From Siphonodentalium dalli (taxonomy: Eukaryota; Mollusca; Scaphopoda; Gadilida; Siphonodentaliidae): a DNA stretch of 64,000 bases. The stretch covers positions 206,507,934 through 206,571,933 of the forward strand of contig CP136063.1 of assembly GCA_032622095.1 (NCBI GenBank), written 5' to 3'. A program made the position numbers and the translations under genes. Of the stretch, positions 45,801 through 60,800 are shown in pieces. The notes below the pieces were generated by a model. That model was not told the DNA's origin, ran no database searches, and saw nothing but the letters and a program-made list of their open reading frames with translations. The stretch's first letter is position 1. Each line of letters opens with the position of its first letter.

Positions 45801-48800
45801 GATCTGTAATTCATGAAATAGAATAACCATTTCCCATTCAGTTATAAAACTATATGCATTAGAACGGTCTATTATTCATTTGGAGGGTTGTTCAGGTAAT
45901 GACTGACAGAAAAGTGTATAATACAAGGAGTATGATTCATTGGTGAGTTCGGATAATAAGTTCAATAAAGACCTATGGTCATTTGTTGAACTTATTATCT
46001 AAATATTTCCTAAGGGAACTACCCGTCACTGAGTAATGGGTAATTCTGCAGCTGGTGTACTGTATTTGAGCACAATGATTGACTTCATAACCACAAGTCT
46101 TGTTGGGGTTAATTCACTGTTTGAATTTGAATACACTGTTTTGAAGATGAGTGACTAAAATTGTAAGTAATATACATCTAAATGCACTAAACTAAATTAA
46201 ATGCAAACAATAATGATCAACTATTGACATGGATGGATTATAATTTAGGTCAGCCAAATTCAATTTACTCTATCAAATTACACCAAGTATATATGTTGTG
46301 TGTCATGGGTTGACACGAAATTGGTTGACTTTCATCAGGTTTTTCTGTAACGATGCAGAATTTGATGAACGCCACAATGTTTATTATTATTCTGTTTAAA
46401 GAATAAATGGTTTTAGTGACTTTCCATTTACCTGCATAAATATGGCACTGATATTTTCACTTTTGTCGATGTCGGAATCACTGTCAGAGTCTGAGCTACT
46501 GCTGTCACTATCAAAATCTACAATGAATAAAATATACATGTACTTACTTGAGCTTCCTGAAATTTTACCAAGACCCTGCGCCAATGCATTCTCTTATATA
46601 AATATATAAGAGAATACATTGGCATAACAATATTTATATGGACCTTGTAAACCAGTGCATTCTCATATATATGAGAGGCTCCCTATGGGAGACTCGCATA
46701 TATAAGAGAATGCACTGGCACAGGATCTTTAATGCAGCACCAGCGCAGCTCCCATCACAAGTGAATTTTCATGAGAAATACATGCTAGATGTGTGGGATT
46801 ATTTTTGAATAAAACTTGTGTTTTCAGGCACGTATGCTGATTTTTTACTTTCGACCACCCCCACATCCAATTTTGTTTCCGTTTTCGGCAGTTTTTTCCG
46901 ACCATTTTTGGACACCCACCCACCTTTTAACACTAAAACAGAGATTTGCGGGGGGAAATTCACTGTAAACAGCTGTATATGAATTTCTGTGCATCCTGTT
47001 AGTCATGGATGTTAACATTGACATGTAAATAGGAAACGAGTCATTTTGGGGTCATTCAGCCAAAAAAAAACATGGCTGCCAGTGGCAATCTTGGATTTCA
47101 AAATTCAATCCATTTAATAGCATGGGCTACAGGCTATACTGTTTATCTGATCATCATGAAATTTGTCATTTATGTTAATATTGACATATAGGTGTGTTTT
47201 AAGCCAAACTCATTGCAAAAACAGTCAAAAAGACTTGCAGGAAATATATTTTTGAGTTGCGGAAAAAATTGTTTGTTGGTACCATCGACCACCCACGCAC
47301 CCCGGCACACATGCTCGGAACCCCCCCCCCCCCTTGTGGACTTGCTTTAAATAAAGGAATAACAGATTAATATATAACAATACTAATTTCTACAACATTT
47401 TGGCTCACCTGACCTGTCACCACCAGGGATCACAATGAAAATACATGTAAGCCAAATTTTGGCTTATCCTTGGTGATCAAGCCTGTGTTTAGTGTGCCTG
47501 TCATTTGCAGAATGAGGTCCCCAGAGGGTGCATTTAGTGACGCTATCCCGCATAGCGAGGTATCATCACTAAATTCACCCTCTGGGGACCTCATTCTGCT
47601 TAGGCCTCATCTTATCTGGAAAGTTTCTTTATTATCGAATTTCATTAAAAATTTCTTCAAAGATTCAATTTCTTTTTTGTTTAGATTCTCTAATAATCTC
47701 TATATCTCCAAATTGGCAGACGACACATTGCATAATCAGGGTTCCCAATGGGTGTATATCACAGTATATGTCTCCCATAGCAGATGAGGCCATACAGAAT
47801 TAGGTCCCCAGAGGGTGAATTTGGTGATGCTAGCCTGCTATGTGGGATGTGTTACTAAATTCACACTCTGGGGACCTCATTCTGCAAATGACAGACACAC
47901 TAAACTCAGACTTGTTGGTGATCATAATCCATGTGTGCATTACAGTAAATTAGAACAATGTTTTAAGATTTATTCGGCTCAGTTTATTTCTCAATCAAAA
48001 TTTCAATCAAATAACCCTTCCATAACAGGAGCTTCCTGATATTTTGCGAAAAAACCTGTGCCAATGCATTCTCTTATATATGCAAGTCTCCCATAGGTAT
48101 ATAAGAGAACACATTTTCCTAACAATATTTACCTTTACCTTGTAAGCAAGTGCATTCTCTTATATATGCGAGTCTCCCATAGGTATATAAGAGAATACAT
48201 TTTCCTAACAATGCTTACCTTGACCTTGTAAGCCAGTGCCTTCTCTTATATATGCAAGGCTCCCATAGGTATATAAGAGAATACATGGGTCTAAAAATAT
48301 TTGGAAATATGGCTTGTTGCCATTCATCGGAAAGCTCTCAGGGAGAGCTTTCCGATGAATGGCGACAAGCCATATTTCCGACTAAATTCTGAAAAGTTAC
48401 CCATAATTCTGCTGTGGTTAAGATGTCGATTACTTAGGGCATTACTGTATCTCGTACATTAGTTCATGGATATTTATAGATTAATTTAGAAGACAGAAAG
48501 TGGTGTTCTGACACAGAAGAAATTTGATGATAATAAATACTTCTTGTTTAGATTAAATTTATTTGTAGACCCAGACCATCAGATTTAAAGACATATTAAG
48601 GACTTGTTCGGGTGAATGAAATGGATAAATTAGTAATCAGGCGCTATGCCAACTGGGGGAATGTAGCATTCTACTAACATCGCACAAAATCTCAAAGAAA
48701 TCAACCACACAACTCCATAGAAAACACCGTCTGAACTACGCTCAATTGTAAATATTTACATCTCGATTCGGGACACAACAAACAACGATAAACTAACACA

Positions 48801-51800
48801 AATGATTTTGTCATCGATACTCATTGCATTTAATAAATATATAAGAATGATGGTGTGTGTTGTAAATGTGGGTTAATATTCATAAAAATAACTACTTTGA
48901 ACAAGATTATTCTCCATTTCTATTTGATCACCCAACCAGAGTGTTTCACATCACTTTAACCGAGAAAAAAACTTTATAGGCTAAAACATGCTTTGGTGGG
49001 TTGACAGCCAGAGTAAAGTCACTTTTAGGGAGAAGTAACTATAAAGAAGTTTTGCACTCCAACACCACCATTCTATGATCCAATATTTAAAATGATTATG
49101 CAACACAATAGCCCATTTATAAAACCATTTAGTGAATGAGAACGCAATAATAATCTGTAAATATATTTTAAATATGGTGTTGGGACATATGCATACTGGT
49201 CTATGAGAGAGAGGTCACTTCTCCCTGGGACATAAATAGGGAGAAGTGACACAATTTAGGGAGAAGATAGTCTGCAGATAGTGTGTGTCATTTGCAGAAT
49301 GAGGTCCCCAGAGGATGTATTTAGTGATGCTATTCCGCACAGCATGCTAGAATCACCAATTTCACCTGGGGGACCTCATTCTGCTTAGGCTTCATCTTTT
49401 GGGAAGTATCTATAGTCTCAAATTAACATGATTTTTAGTTACCTTTTCCCTTCTGGGAAGTTTCTATATCACCTAATTTGCAGAAGATAAATTGCATAAT
49501 CGAGGTGACTATTAATGGGTGAACACCACCAACATTAACTGGGTAAATTTAATCTGATCCTATGTCTCCCATAGCAGTTGAGGCCTAAGCAGAATGAGAT
49601 TCCCAGAGGGTGAATTTGGTGAACACTAGCCCACCTAGCAGGATAGCATCACTAAATTCACCCTCTGGGGACCTCATTCTGCAAATGAGGGACATACTAT
49701 TTGCTCCCAAGCGGTCTATGTCTCTAGGGCTGGTCCCTTTTTCAAAACATGTGTGGGCTGCTGTCTGGAAAATAGCTTTCTAGAAGAGCAAAGCCACAAG
49801 CAATCATTTGTGATTAATGGCTAAGCGACAACCAATTGTTTTACAGTGTTCCGTAAGTTGACAGCTTATGATTAAATTATTAGATGATGTTTTGATATTC
49901 TGCACAAAATGTCAATGAAAATGTTGTAATTCTGATAAACATTGCCTCTAAAAATTTCTTGCAGAATAACATACCGTCGTCTTTTTTCTCTTTTTCATCT
50001 TTGTTTTCTTCATTCGGTTCTTTCTTTTCTTCATCTTCACTATCATCAGAGTCAATCATTTTCTTCAGGCCAGTTTCCTCATCCACTCCCTTTTCTTCAT
50101 AGTTTTTGTCCTTTTCTTTTTCATCCTCTGATACCTCACTGTGAACAGAGTACATTCCAATAGAAGATATTTGATAGTTACTCCCTTTGATGTGACAGGG
50201 ATTTTTTTTAACCAGTTTTGGGAAAGTATACTAGGTACTTTCCATCATTCCTGTAAATAGTGTGTCTGTTATTTGCGGAATGCATTTTATATTCTGCAAA
50301 TTTTGGGAAATAGACACTTCACAGAAGGGAAAAAGTAACTAAAACAATGTTAAATTGAGACTGTAGATACTTACCGAAGATGAGGCCTGAGTAGAATGAG
50401 GTCCCCAGAGGGTGAATTTGGTGATGCTAGCCCACTGTGTAAAGACAGACACACCATTTGCAGGCTTGATTTTCCATAGTGAAAATTGCACCATAGTGTG
50501 GCTTGTAAGTTGGAATATCTAGAGAGTATTTTAACAAGCATTTTCATTGTGAAGCTCAGAAAATGTTGAAATAGTGCGTCTGTCATACTTATCAAAAACA
50601 TGTGGGTACAAAATGGAATGATTGAATCATTCATGGAGACACAAACTTGTTATGTTGTTCAACAAGTAGTTGAAATGTGTTTTAGTTAAATTTTAATATC
50701 AGATTAAACTTGAGATTGTGTTTATTATTTTTGAATATTCCATTAAAAAGATATTGTTTATTAATGGTACTCAATCTGATCAGAGGGTCCCCATATCACC
50801 AGGATACAACAACAACAACATTTCTTCAAAATACGCTTTAGTTATCAGAATCGATTAATTGCAACAAAATAATGCTAACCACTGTCAACTATGGTATCAA
50901 ATTTCCCAAAACGTGTTATTTATCAAAAAAAATTTCAACGAAATATCGCTGTATTACCACTTGAGTATTAACCAAATTTGGCCATATTACCACTTGTTTT
51001 TAGAGTTATCCATCTTCATCAGTAATTTTGACCGAGACCATCCATTTGACGGCGTGTTTCTGGGCCACAAACAATTGAAATAACAAGCTTCAAAAATCGA
51101 TATCTGATCACTCGGAGCGTTGATGGTTAGGTTCCTCGACCTGAATAAAATATTTTTTACCCACAAAGCCAAAGAAATAGTAATTTAGGGATGTTTAATC
51201 AGATTGAGTACCTTTAATAATACAAAAACACAATACTGAGACATTACATAATATTCCCATTGGTTACTGACAATTTAGAGCAACAGTAAGATGTGATGTA
51301 AGTTTTTATTCCAAATCTACAACATTTATACAGATTCTTAAAATCAACCCCGCATAGGCCCCGTCATAGAAAACATGAGTCCTTTTTTTGGCCCTGTGCA
51401 ATTTAAAATCTGCGAAGACTGTGTGGGATAGCGTCACTAAATTCACCCTCTGGGGACATCATTCCCCAAATGACAGAAACACTATTTCAAGGCTTGAAAC
51501 TCAGTATAATAAACTGATTGAATGTATTTCTTATATTGTTTATTCCTATTTTATGCGAACTGAGCAAGAGGATTTGAAACTATGCATATTTAAAGCATCA
51601 ATGACACTGTAGCGCAACTTTGAGAGTGGATGTTTTACATTACAGTCAATGGAGTTGAAATTTGAAATGTTTCAGTACACCTGAGGTCAACCCAAAGAGC
51701 CGTATGTAGTTTAGCATGAAACATGTTGGACTAAGTATTTAGTCATGCAGAGAGTATTCAGCAAATATCGTTCAAAAGCAATTCTCCAATAAATTTGGGC

Positions 51801-54800
51801 TGCAGGGTGTGCCAATGAATTCAAATGTGAAATCCAAGATGGCTGCTGGCAGCCATGTTTTTTGACGATTTCAGTAAATATTGATGATGATCAGATGAGA
51901 GATGTGGCCTGTACGTTGTGCTGAAGGAAATTGTTGATGGACAGACTAAGTTACAACTAACAGACTCATGGATCGACGGACGATGGATGCCAACCCATGG
52001 CAATAGCTCATAATTGACTTTGTCATCAAGTTGAGCTAAACAGAAGGGGAAGTGCTGTATTTTATTAAACAAGAAAGTTTCTTTGAATTGGAAATTTTGG
52101 GGTCAGAAAATATAAAAATCTGTAAAAATATCACGGCCAAGAAGAACATGGAGAAATAGTTATTCAACAATGAAATTTCGAGTGTTGAAACCATTGTTAA
52201 ATAAACAAAACTGTTACAGTGATCAACAAACATTGCTAATCATGTAGTAAGTTCAAATATTTTAGTCTGAAAGTGATTTTCATAATATTGATCAATGCTT
52301 TGGCTTATTCCAATCTTTACCGTCAAGTTTTGATTAAATCTTGGTATCCTATTTGACTAATTGGACTTTTATTGGTAATTCCAATCTCATTCCAATTAAT
52401 AATGAAAAGAAGAACAAAGTCAATAAAATATAACACGTACTTAATAGTTGTACAGACTTTTATCACATAAATAGCCTCTAAATCCGGCCTCACATTTTTT
52501 AGTAAGACACACGTCTATTATGGAACGAGCAGTGACGTAAGAATTTAGACTAAAGGTGCGAAACTGTGGTGAAAGGCTTGCACTTGCACTGAAGTTAATG
52601 AGGACATAGGTAGACAGTGGCAGATTTATCGAATAATCATGGTAAGCCTACTTTCATAGCGCAATGATATCGATGTCAATACCGGAACTTTATTATGTTA
52701 ATTAGAACATTATTATGAAATTCAATTTGTGTTGGGTTATTTAGTGTTGACTGTGAGATAAACATAGGATCGATATTATTTTTTTTTTAACCCCAACCGT
52801 TTTGAGATCGTTTTTCCTGACTAAAATGTGATTATGTGATAAAAAGTATCCAAAATTTGTCGAAATTCAATACAAAATTTATTGACCTCATCCACTAAAT
52901 TTGATTCGAGCCTCACTAAAGTTCGGCTGGATTCGAATTCAATACACTCGGTTAATAAATGTTGTATATAGAATTGTGACCCATTAGAGATCCTCTATGT
53001 TATTTTGCATGAACCCACTTCAAAGGCATTGAGGCCCGTTGGCCGTTAATGAGCGGGATTCCATATGGCTTATCTCTGCCAGTCGTCTGCTTATCTATCA
53101 GGTAATCTCAAGCGAATGAAGAATAGATCATTCCAATGTACAATTGAATTTAGAAATGAATTATAGAACTTCGTTACGAGTGAATGGGCTGGGGTCAGGC
53201 CTGAGAATATGGTGCTGGACATTTGCAGAATGAGGCTCCCAGAGGGTGAATTTAGTGATGCTGCCCTGAACAGCGGTCTAGTATCACCAAAGTCATCCTT
53301 TGGGAAACTCATTCTGCATGTCCTCATGCTAAGGGAGACCTTGACTCAGATTTAAGTTCCAAGATGGTGAATATTTTTATGTGCACCCATTGGGCACCTC
53401 AGTTATGCAATGCGTCGTCTGCCAATATATATGGGGATATAGAGAAACTAAACTAGGAAAGAAAAAGATCTTTGTGAAGAAGTTTCTAAAGAAACTAAAA
53501 AAATAATAATTTGATAATAAAGATACTTTCCAGAGAACATGAGCCCTAAGCGGAATGATGTCTCCAGAGGTTGAATTTAGGGATGCTAGCCAGCAGTGTG
53601 GGGTAGCATCACTAAATTCACCCTCTGGGGACCTCCTTCTGAAAATGGCCGGCATTATATTCTCAGGCCTGGCTGGGATACCTGTCTGAGTCTGTAATGT
53701 AATCGACCTCTCGATCATCATAATCTCCTTCATCACTCTCCTCCACAGCCTCATCATCGGAATTAATTTTTGCATTTCGTGTTGCCTTCTTTGGTTTCTT
53801 GTCACTTTTCTTCTTTGGTTTTTCTTCTGAAATTTACAAACATGATTCAATTATGCAATTATATTACAAACATGATTCAGTTATGTAGTTATATGACTTC
53901 ATGAAGGCATCAAACAGGTTTCTATATTAACCAGATCTGTTAACCTAAATAACAAAAATTCTGGGATATTGGTCCCATTTTTCCATGAGATTGGGGCTAT
54001 CATTTGGGAGATTTTAAAAATAGAATTCCCGGCTTATTTTCAACAAAAAAATAATCAACAAACACAAAGTTTCCAAGATCAATTAAAAAACATGCAAATT
54101 TGATACCAATATGCCTCATCAGAAGCATCAGTCACCAAACAACAAAAGAAACATTTACCGCATATTATCAGTTATATTGTAACATTTATAAGGAAACAAT
54201 CGCAAATTTTAATCACCTTAAACTACTTTCGGTTTACTATAGTTATCAGGAATGGACTTGAACTTTTTAAAGCCAGAACATGTGCATCAATTGTAATTTA
54301 GAAAGCCAATAAACTGAGCTGAAATGTTTGTGTGGACACACAATTCACAAATTACCAAGTCAAACAAGGGCCATAACTCTGGTAAAAATTAATGGACGAA
54401 ACCCGTAGGATGTGGGTATTATTTACCCCAACCTATGCTATCACCATGCCAATCGACAACAATCAGATAATTAACACCGGCGGCTTAAAATTTAATTGAT
54501 GTTGAATTATATTAATCATTGTATGATTTTCTTACACGCGTTTCATGATTGATTTTGGCTTTTCAACTAATTAGAAAGGACATATATCAGAACTTGCCTA
54601 TTACTACAGTGAAAGTCCTTTGAAAATGAGTGCAAAATCAAACTGCCCCACTCTATACAGGCACTTGCTAATAATAATTTTTTAAATAATAGTTCACCAT
54701 CGCCATCTTTCTCTTTATCCTCGTCACTTCCCCCATCATCTTCGTCATCCATCATTGACCATTCATCTCCATCAGTTAGAAACTGCAGAGACAAATAACG

Positions 54801-57800
54801 TAACATGTACGACGATGGTGCAGTCAATTTAATCTTAGGTAGAAATACACAATTTGCAGGAATTTTGGCCAACCTGAGAGGGGGTAATGCAATTCAAATC
54901 TATGGGGAGTCATTATCTTTGGTATAGGTCACATCAAGCATGTTTTATTTTCAACAGAATCTGTTGGTGTAATCAAATGTCTGTACTTCAGTTTCTTGTA
55001 AAATTTGTCACTGAGTTATGCCACATGGTTTGCACACACAAAACGCTGAATTTCACCCATTTTTTCACTTATTTTTTTCACTTAAATTTACCATTTTCAA
55101 CACAAAAACAGACCATGACATTGCATGTCTGAAAATAATCTTCCACCAGATAGAGCTATGTTAGAGCTGATAAATATTTGAAATAGAAAATTCAAAAAAT
55201 TGTCTTGCAATTGCAGATGACAGAATTCAGGAGAGAGAAATTGGGCTATTTTCCTGTAACCAAACAGACAAAGTTGGCCTTCACTGAATACGAAAATCCA
55301 AATTGTTCACTATTTCATGAACTTTCCCAGTTTGTTAAAATAATTAAACCTTCAAACCAGTAATGTCACATCTATTGTGTACTGCTATCTTATGCTTGTA
55401 AACCCTTCCATTACTGGAGCTTCCTGGAATTTTGGCACAACCATATTTGCCTGACCTTGTAAGCCAGTGCATTCCTATGGGAGACTTGCATATATAAGAG
55501 AATGCACAAGCACAGGGTATTTAATGCTGCACCAGCGCAGCTCCAGTCATGAAAGGGTTAAATATCATGCCCAGTATAATTACCGATTTTCCAATCAAGA
55601 ATGTCAACAAGCCTTAAAATAGCATGTCTGTCATTTGCAGAATGAGGTCCCCAGAGGGTGAATTTAGTGATGCTACCCCGCATAGCAGGCTAGCATAACT
55701 AAATTCACCCTCTGGGGACCTCATTCTGCTTACACCTCAGCAGAATGAGGTTCCCAGAGGGTGAATTTGGTGATGCGAGCCCACTATGCGGGGTAGCATC
55801 ACTAAATTCACCCTCTGGGAACCTCATTCTGCAAATGACAGACACTCTATTTCAAGGCTTGAATGTCAACATTACTGGTCTTTATTCTCTAAGGACAGGA
55901 TAGACCTTTTCATTGAACATTTTGAAAACTTCCCTATACTTCCGTATTTTACTTAATTATATAGGTTGATATCACAGAGGGTCATACTGTCTTCTGATTG
56001 GATGAAGAGCCATCACATGTCAGAGAGCAGTTTGACCATTGGCCAATGTGAGAACTATCACCTGGGCTATAGTATTCAAACTATTATCTGCCTTCTGACA
56101 TCACTCTTGCACGAGACCATAATTTTGCAAACTATCACCTGGGTTATAGTCCACAAACTATTTATCCACATTACAGTAATGCTCTAATTAATCGACTCCT
56201 TAAACACAGCAGAATTATGGGTAACTTTTCAGGATTACCCATAATTCTGCTGTGGTTAAGTGGTCAATTATTTTGGGCATTACTGTACATGTACAATATT
56301 TTTCAATAATAAATCAATTGATTGATGCACAATAAATGTTATAAAAATAAAAACGTACAAATTCTTTGTCCTTTTTTCCCCCTTTTTTAGTCTTCTCTTC
56401 TTTTTCATCAGTTTCAGCTTCCTCGTCATTTCGAATTCGTTTTTTCAGCATGACATTGAATAAGTTCATGGTTTTATCTCTCCTGTAGTAGAAGAAACAA
56501 TATTGATGTCCAGAAAGTCTGAATTTAGTTTTTATGACATTTGCAGAATGAGGTCCCCAGAGGGTAAATTTAGTGATGCTCAACAGGCTAGCATCACCAA
56601 ATTCACCCTCTGGGTACCTCATTCTGCTTAGATCTCAACTGACATGCTATTTCAATGCTTGAGGGTCTGTGCTGCTCAGAGAATAGAGGCTCACTGAAAA
56701 AACATAATCATTATAATGACAATCGTCTCCGCAACAGTGGTTTGGTCGGATTAAGTGGTGTGTGTGCTGTAGAGCCGCACACTGTGTCAAATCTCGCACC
56801 AGGTTGTGACCCTTGGGCAAGGGACTGTGCTCGCTTCATTGTACCTAGACGAGAAATAGGGACCTGGTTATTGGGTAAGCATAAGCCGCTCTAGTGAAGC
56901 ACCTTTAAAATGGAAGCAGGCACAAGACTCGGCATTACTCAACAGCTCGGGCAATAATTTGAAGCGTTTTGGGTCCGCTGGCAATGGAGATAAGCGCTAT
57001 ATAAGCACAATTATTATTATTAATATGAATAAGGATAATAAAATAATAGGTTAATCAGATGACTGTTACAAGTAATGGCGATGTATTAATTAGTGGCCTT
57101 TTGTCTCCAATACCGATACACTCGAAACAAAAGATATGCTTGTAATTTGTAACATTGCTACTTTGATATACAATGTAGATTAATAACACTAACTTGTCAA
57201 AAGCATTTATTTTATGTGCATAAAAGTATCCTTTTCACCTTCAATGAGAATTCTTCCTACATTTTCCCAAATTGGACCCTTAATTCATATTGGCAAAAAT
57301 CCATTTGGCTAAAATTTTGGTCCGGCGCCAACCTTGGTTCATGGTAACAAATAAAAAAATGTTGATTTCAAATAACTCTGCCATAATCGGCAAACATCAA
57401 ACCGAATGAAACTCTGGGTTAGCGCAGGTGACGTTCACTCTTTTATTCTATTGCCAATTTCAAGACACTCAATGCTTTTGTGAGATTTCATATATGATCA
57501 CATTATGTGTCACATGTCGGTTCATTCTCAGACAGAAGTGTTCAGTACCATAGTTAATTATTGAACTGTAAACAGTAAAGATGGATAATAAAACAAATCT
57601 TTAATATTTGAGTATGGTACACAAGTTCCTCTCAAATATGTTGGTGGCATAAGCAGACTACTTATTATTAAAAAACTCAATCAGTTTAATATAATCATTG
57701 TTTCTCAGGCAGTTTCTTTGTAAATGAATGTTTGAGTAGTTGGGCCACCTTTAAAGATATGGATGGCCTTCACGATGGGTATACAGTAATGCCCTAAGTA

Positions 57801-60800
57801 ATCGACTCTTTAACTACAGCAGAATTATGGGTAACTTTTCAGGATTTATTCGGAAATATGGCTTGTTGCCATTCATCGGAAAGCTCTCGGGGAGCTTTCC
57901 GATGAATGGCAACAAGCCATATTTCCGACTAAATCCTGAAAAGTTACCCATAATTCTGCTGTAGTTAAAGAGTCGATTACTTAGGGCATTACTGTAGCTG
58001 TTTAAAAAGTCACATCCATTAAAATTGCCATAAGCAAAAGAAATATTAAAATATAGCCAGATTTTGTTCTTATACAAATCATAAATATCGCATAAATATC
58101 ATGTTATTGTCAAGATCGTACTCCTTGTTAGTAAACACAAGCCATATTATGATACAGTACAGTGCTTTCAGAGTGTGCGATATGCAAAACACTCAAACAC
58201 CGGAGAGACCCCACCAGGCGAACTTTGGTTAAAATTGACACCATATTGTTTACAATATACTGATATAAGGCTCGATAATCCTTGCCACTCAATATTACGG
58301 TGTTGAATGGGTGACTGTTAATCACTCTCCCAAAAAAATTGCCATGGTGTTGAGTGTTTTGCTTATTGTATACTCTTTACGTGTTGTCTATTAAACAATC
58401 CTCGGTTCACATGTTTTGTGGGTAATATCGCATTCATACTATCATTATACTATACTATTCTTGAGGAAATTCATAATTTGGTAACATTTATTTCTAAATT
58501 ATAACCTATGACCAAGGCCATCTGTGCTTTTAATGTGAAAGAGCCCAATAATGTTATAACTGAATGGGAGAATCAATTTAATATAGAAATTGTTAAAATC
58601 AAGTATGATCAAGCCTTGAAATAGGGTGTCTGTCATTTGCAGAATGAGGTCCCCAGAGGGTGAATTTAGTGATGCTACCCCGCATAGCGGGCTAGCATCA
58701 CCAAATTCACCCTCTGGGGACCTCATTCTGCTTACACATCAGCAGAATGACAGACACCCTATTTCAAGGCTTGAGTATGATACAATTTTCTCACCTGCTA
58801 AACTCTTCCTCAGCTTCCTCGGAATTGAGATATTTATATGTTGTAACTGGTGTGAAGTTGTACCACTCCTCGATGGGAATGGCTTCAAACGCTCCATCAG
58901 GACATTGCACGAATATGTAATAAGAAGCGTTATCTGTAATAGTGCCTTCTCTCACTCCTTTGTACCTGCAAGTTTTTTGTTTGTTTGTTTTTTTAATATT
59001 TTTATTGTGACAAAATATATAGTCTTACAAAACATAACGTTGACATTACACATGGTAGATTTGTATCAATAGAAATTCAGGAATATTGTATTGTGTAATA
59101 TAATTTAACTTGTCATTTCCCCCCCATAATTTTGGACACGGGTGGGGAAGGGGGGGGGGCAAAAGAAAAACGACCAATGTTTTATTGTACCTGCAAGTTA
59201 ACAGTATGGATCATACATGTAGATTCTATGGTGTAGTTGAGACATTAGGAAATGTTTGCTTAACCCTTTGAGTGCCAGGTCGATTTTTGTATCAACCCAT
59301 ATACCCTGTGCCAATGCATTCTCTTATTTTACAATTTTTTACAATTTTAATAATTTTTTCTTATATTCTTTAACAGACTTATTTTGTAGGTTTAGGGCCG
59401 ATGAGATCAGCCCCTGGCACTCAAAGGGTTAAGTACAAGCCTGCCACAGGAAATATTTGGTCCAAATTGAATAATGCTTTAAAATATGTAAGCAAATTGA
59501 GAAAAAATCTAAGAGGCATAACTCTTGCAATAAAATTAGCATGATTGGTAATCAAACTCATTCAAGACATTTGTGAGTAGAAGCCATCGGATAACGTTTA
59601 GTTGAGATATTGACACAGTTCAAAAACTGGACAGGTCCGCCTACCTTGGGCAGAGTTACGGCCTTTAATTAGTTCATTTTCGTGAACTTTGATTGCGATA
59701 ACTTTGGCAAAGTTGGTTTGCCATGGAATGTTTGGCATGTCAGACCTACTCATCAGTGCTGTACAAAAAATAACATAGACAGTTATGGTACAGGTATAAA
59801 CTTCATTCATCTGACAAGATCAGTTTTATTTTCTGTTTTAACAACTTATCTGTCTTCAATTTTGCCAAAACACTGTAATTGATATGAAATCATGAACTAG
59901 AGAGTTAGTAAAACAAAACAATATCACTTAACCCTTTCATGACCGGAGCTTCTTGATATTTTGCAAAAAACGTGTGCCAATGCATTCTCTTTCGGGAGCC
60001 TCGCATATATAAGAGAATACATTGGCCTAATAATATTTACCTTGACCTTGATGTCAGTGCACAGGATCTTCAATGCTGCACCAGCACAGTTCTAGTCATA
60101 AAAGGTTTTGATGTGAGGATGAGTAAACAAATGGCATTCTTTATAATGGGCTGACATCTAGCTGCATAATTGTTTTTGTAATAATTTATTTCAAATATCC
60201 TGATGTTCTGATTGGCCTATTGCAGTTTATATAAATATGAAGCCTTGAATGCAAGATGGAAAAACAGGCTTGGACCAGCTTGGACTGATTCTAAATTGAA
60301 CACAATAATAAACATATTTTAAATTAGCTTCCTCGGTTGCCAATATGTACATACATGTACTAGTAAGAGAATGCATTGGCACAGAATTTTCGCAAAAGCT
60401 CCAGTTATAGAAGGGTCAATTAAAGAACGTGTTTGAGTTACTTTTTTGCGGTTTTATTAGCTCCTATCTTGAGTAGCCACGGTTGTGCATCAACATTGTA
60501 TTTCTTTGCACGGATTCCAAATTTCTTTCTTCTTGCTTCATCTCTCTGTTCTCGACCAAATTCACTTCCTGCTCCAAACTTGGGTTGCTGATCAATGCCA
60601 TAAGCGGTCTTAAATTCTCTCAAGTTATTTTCTCTCTCCAATTTCACCGGTGTCTGTTTAAAAAAATAAATGTATCCGACATGTAGATAATGTACAATCT
60701 TCACCAGGGAATGTACAGAAATGCCCTAAATAATCGACTCCTTAACCACAGCAGAATTATGGGTAACTTTTCAGGATTTAGTCGGAAATATGGCTTGTTG

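Noticed and set aside
49942-50163. Plus-strand 73-residue frame
   Set aside because: It is the antisense of the acidic GTF2F1 exon 49975-50138.
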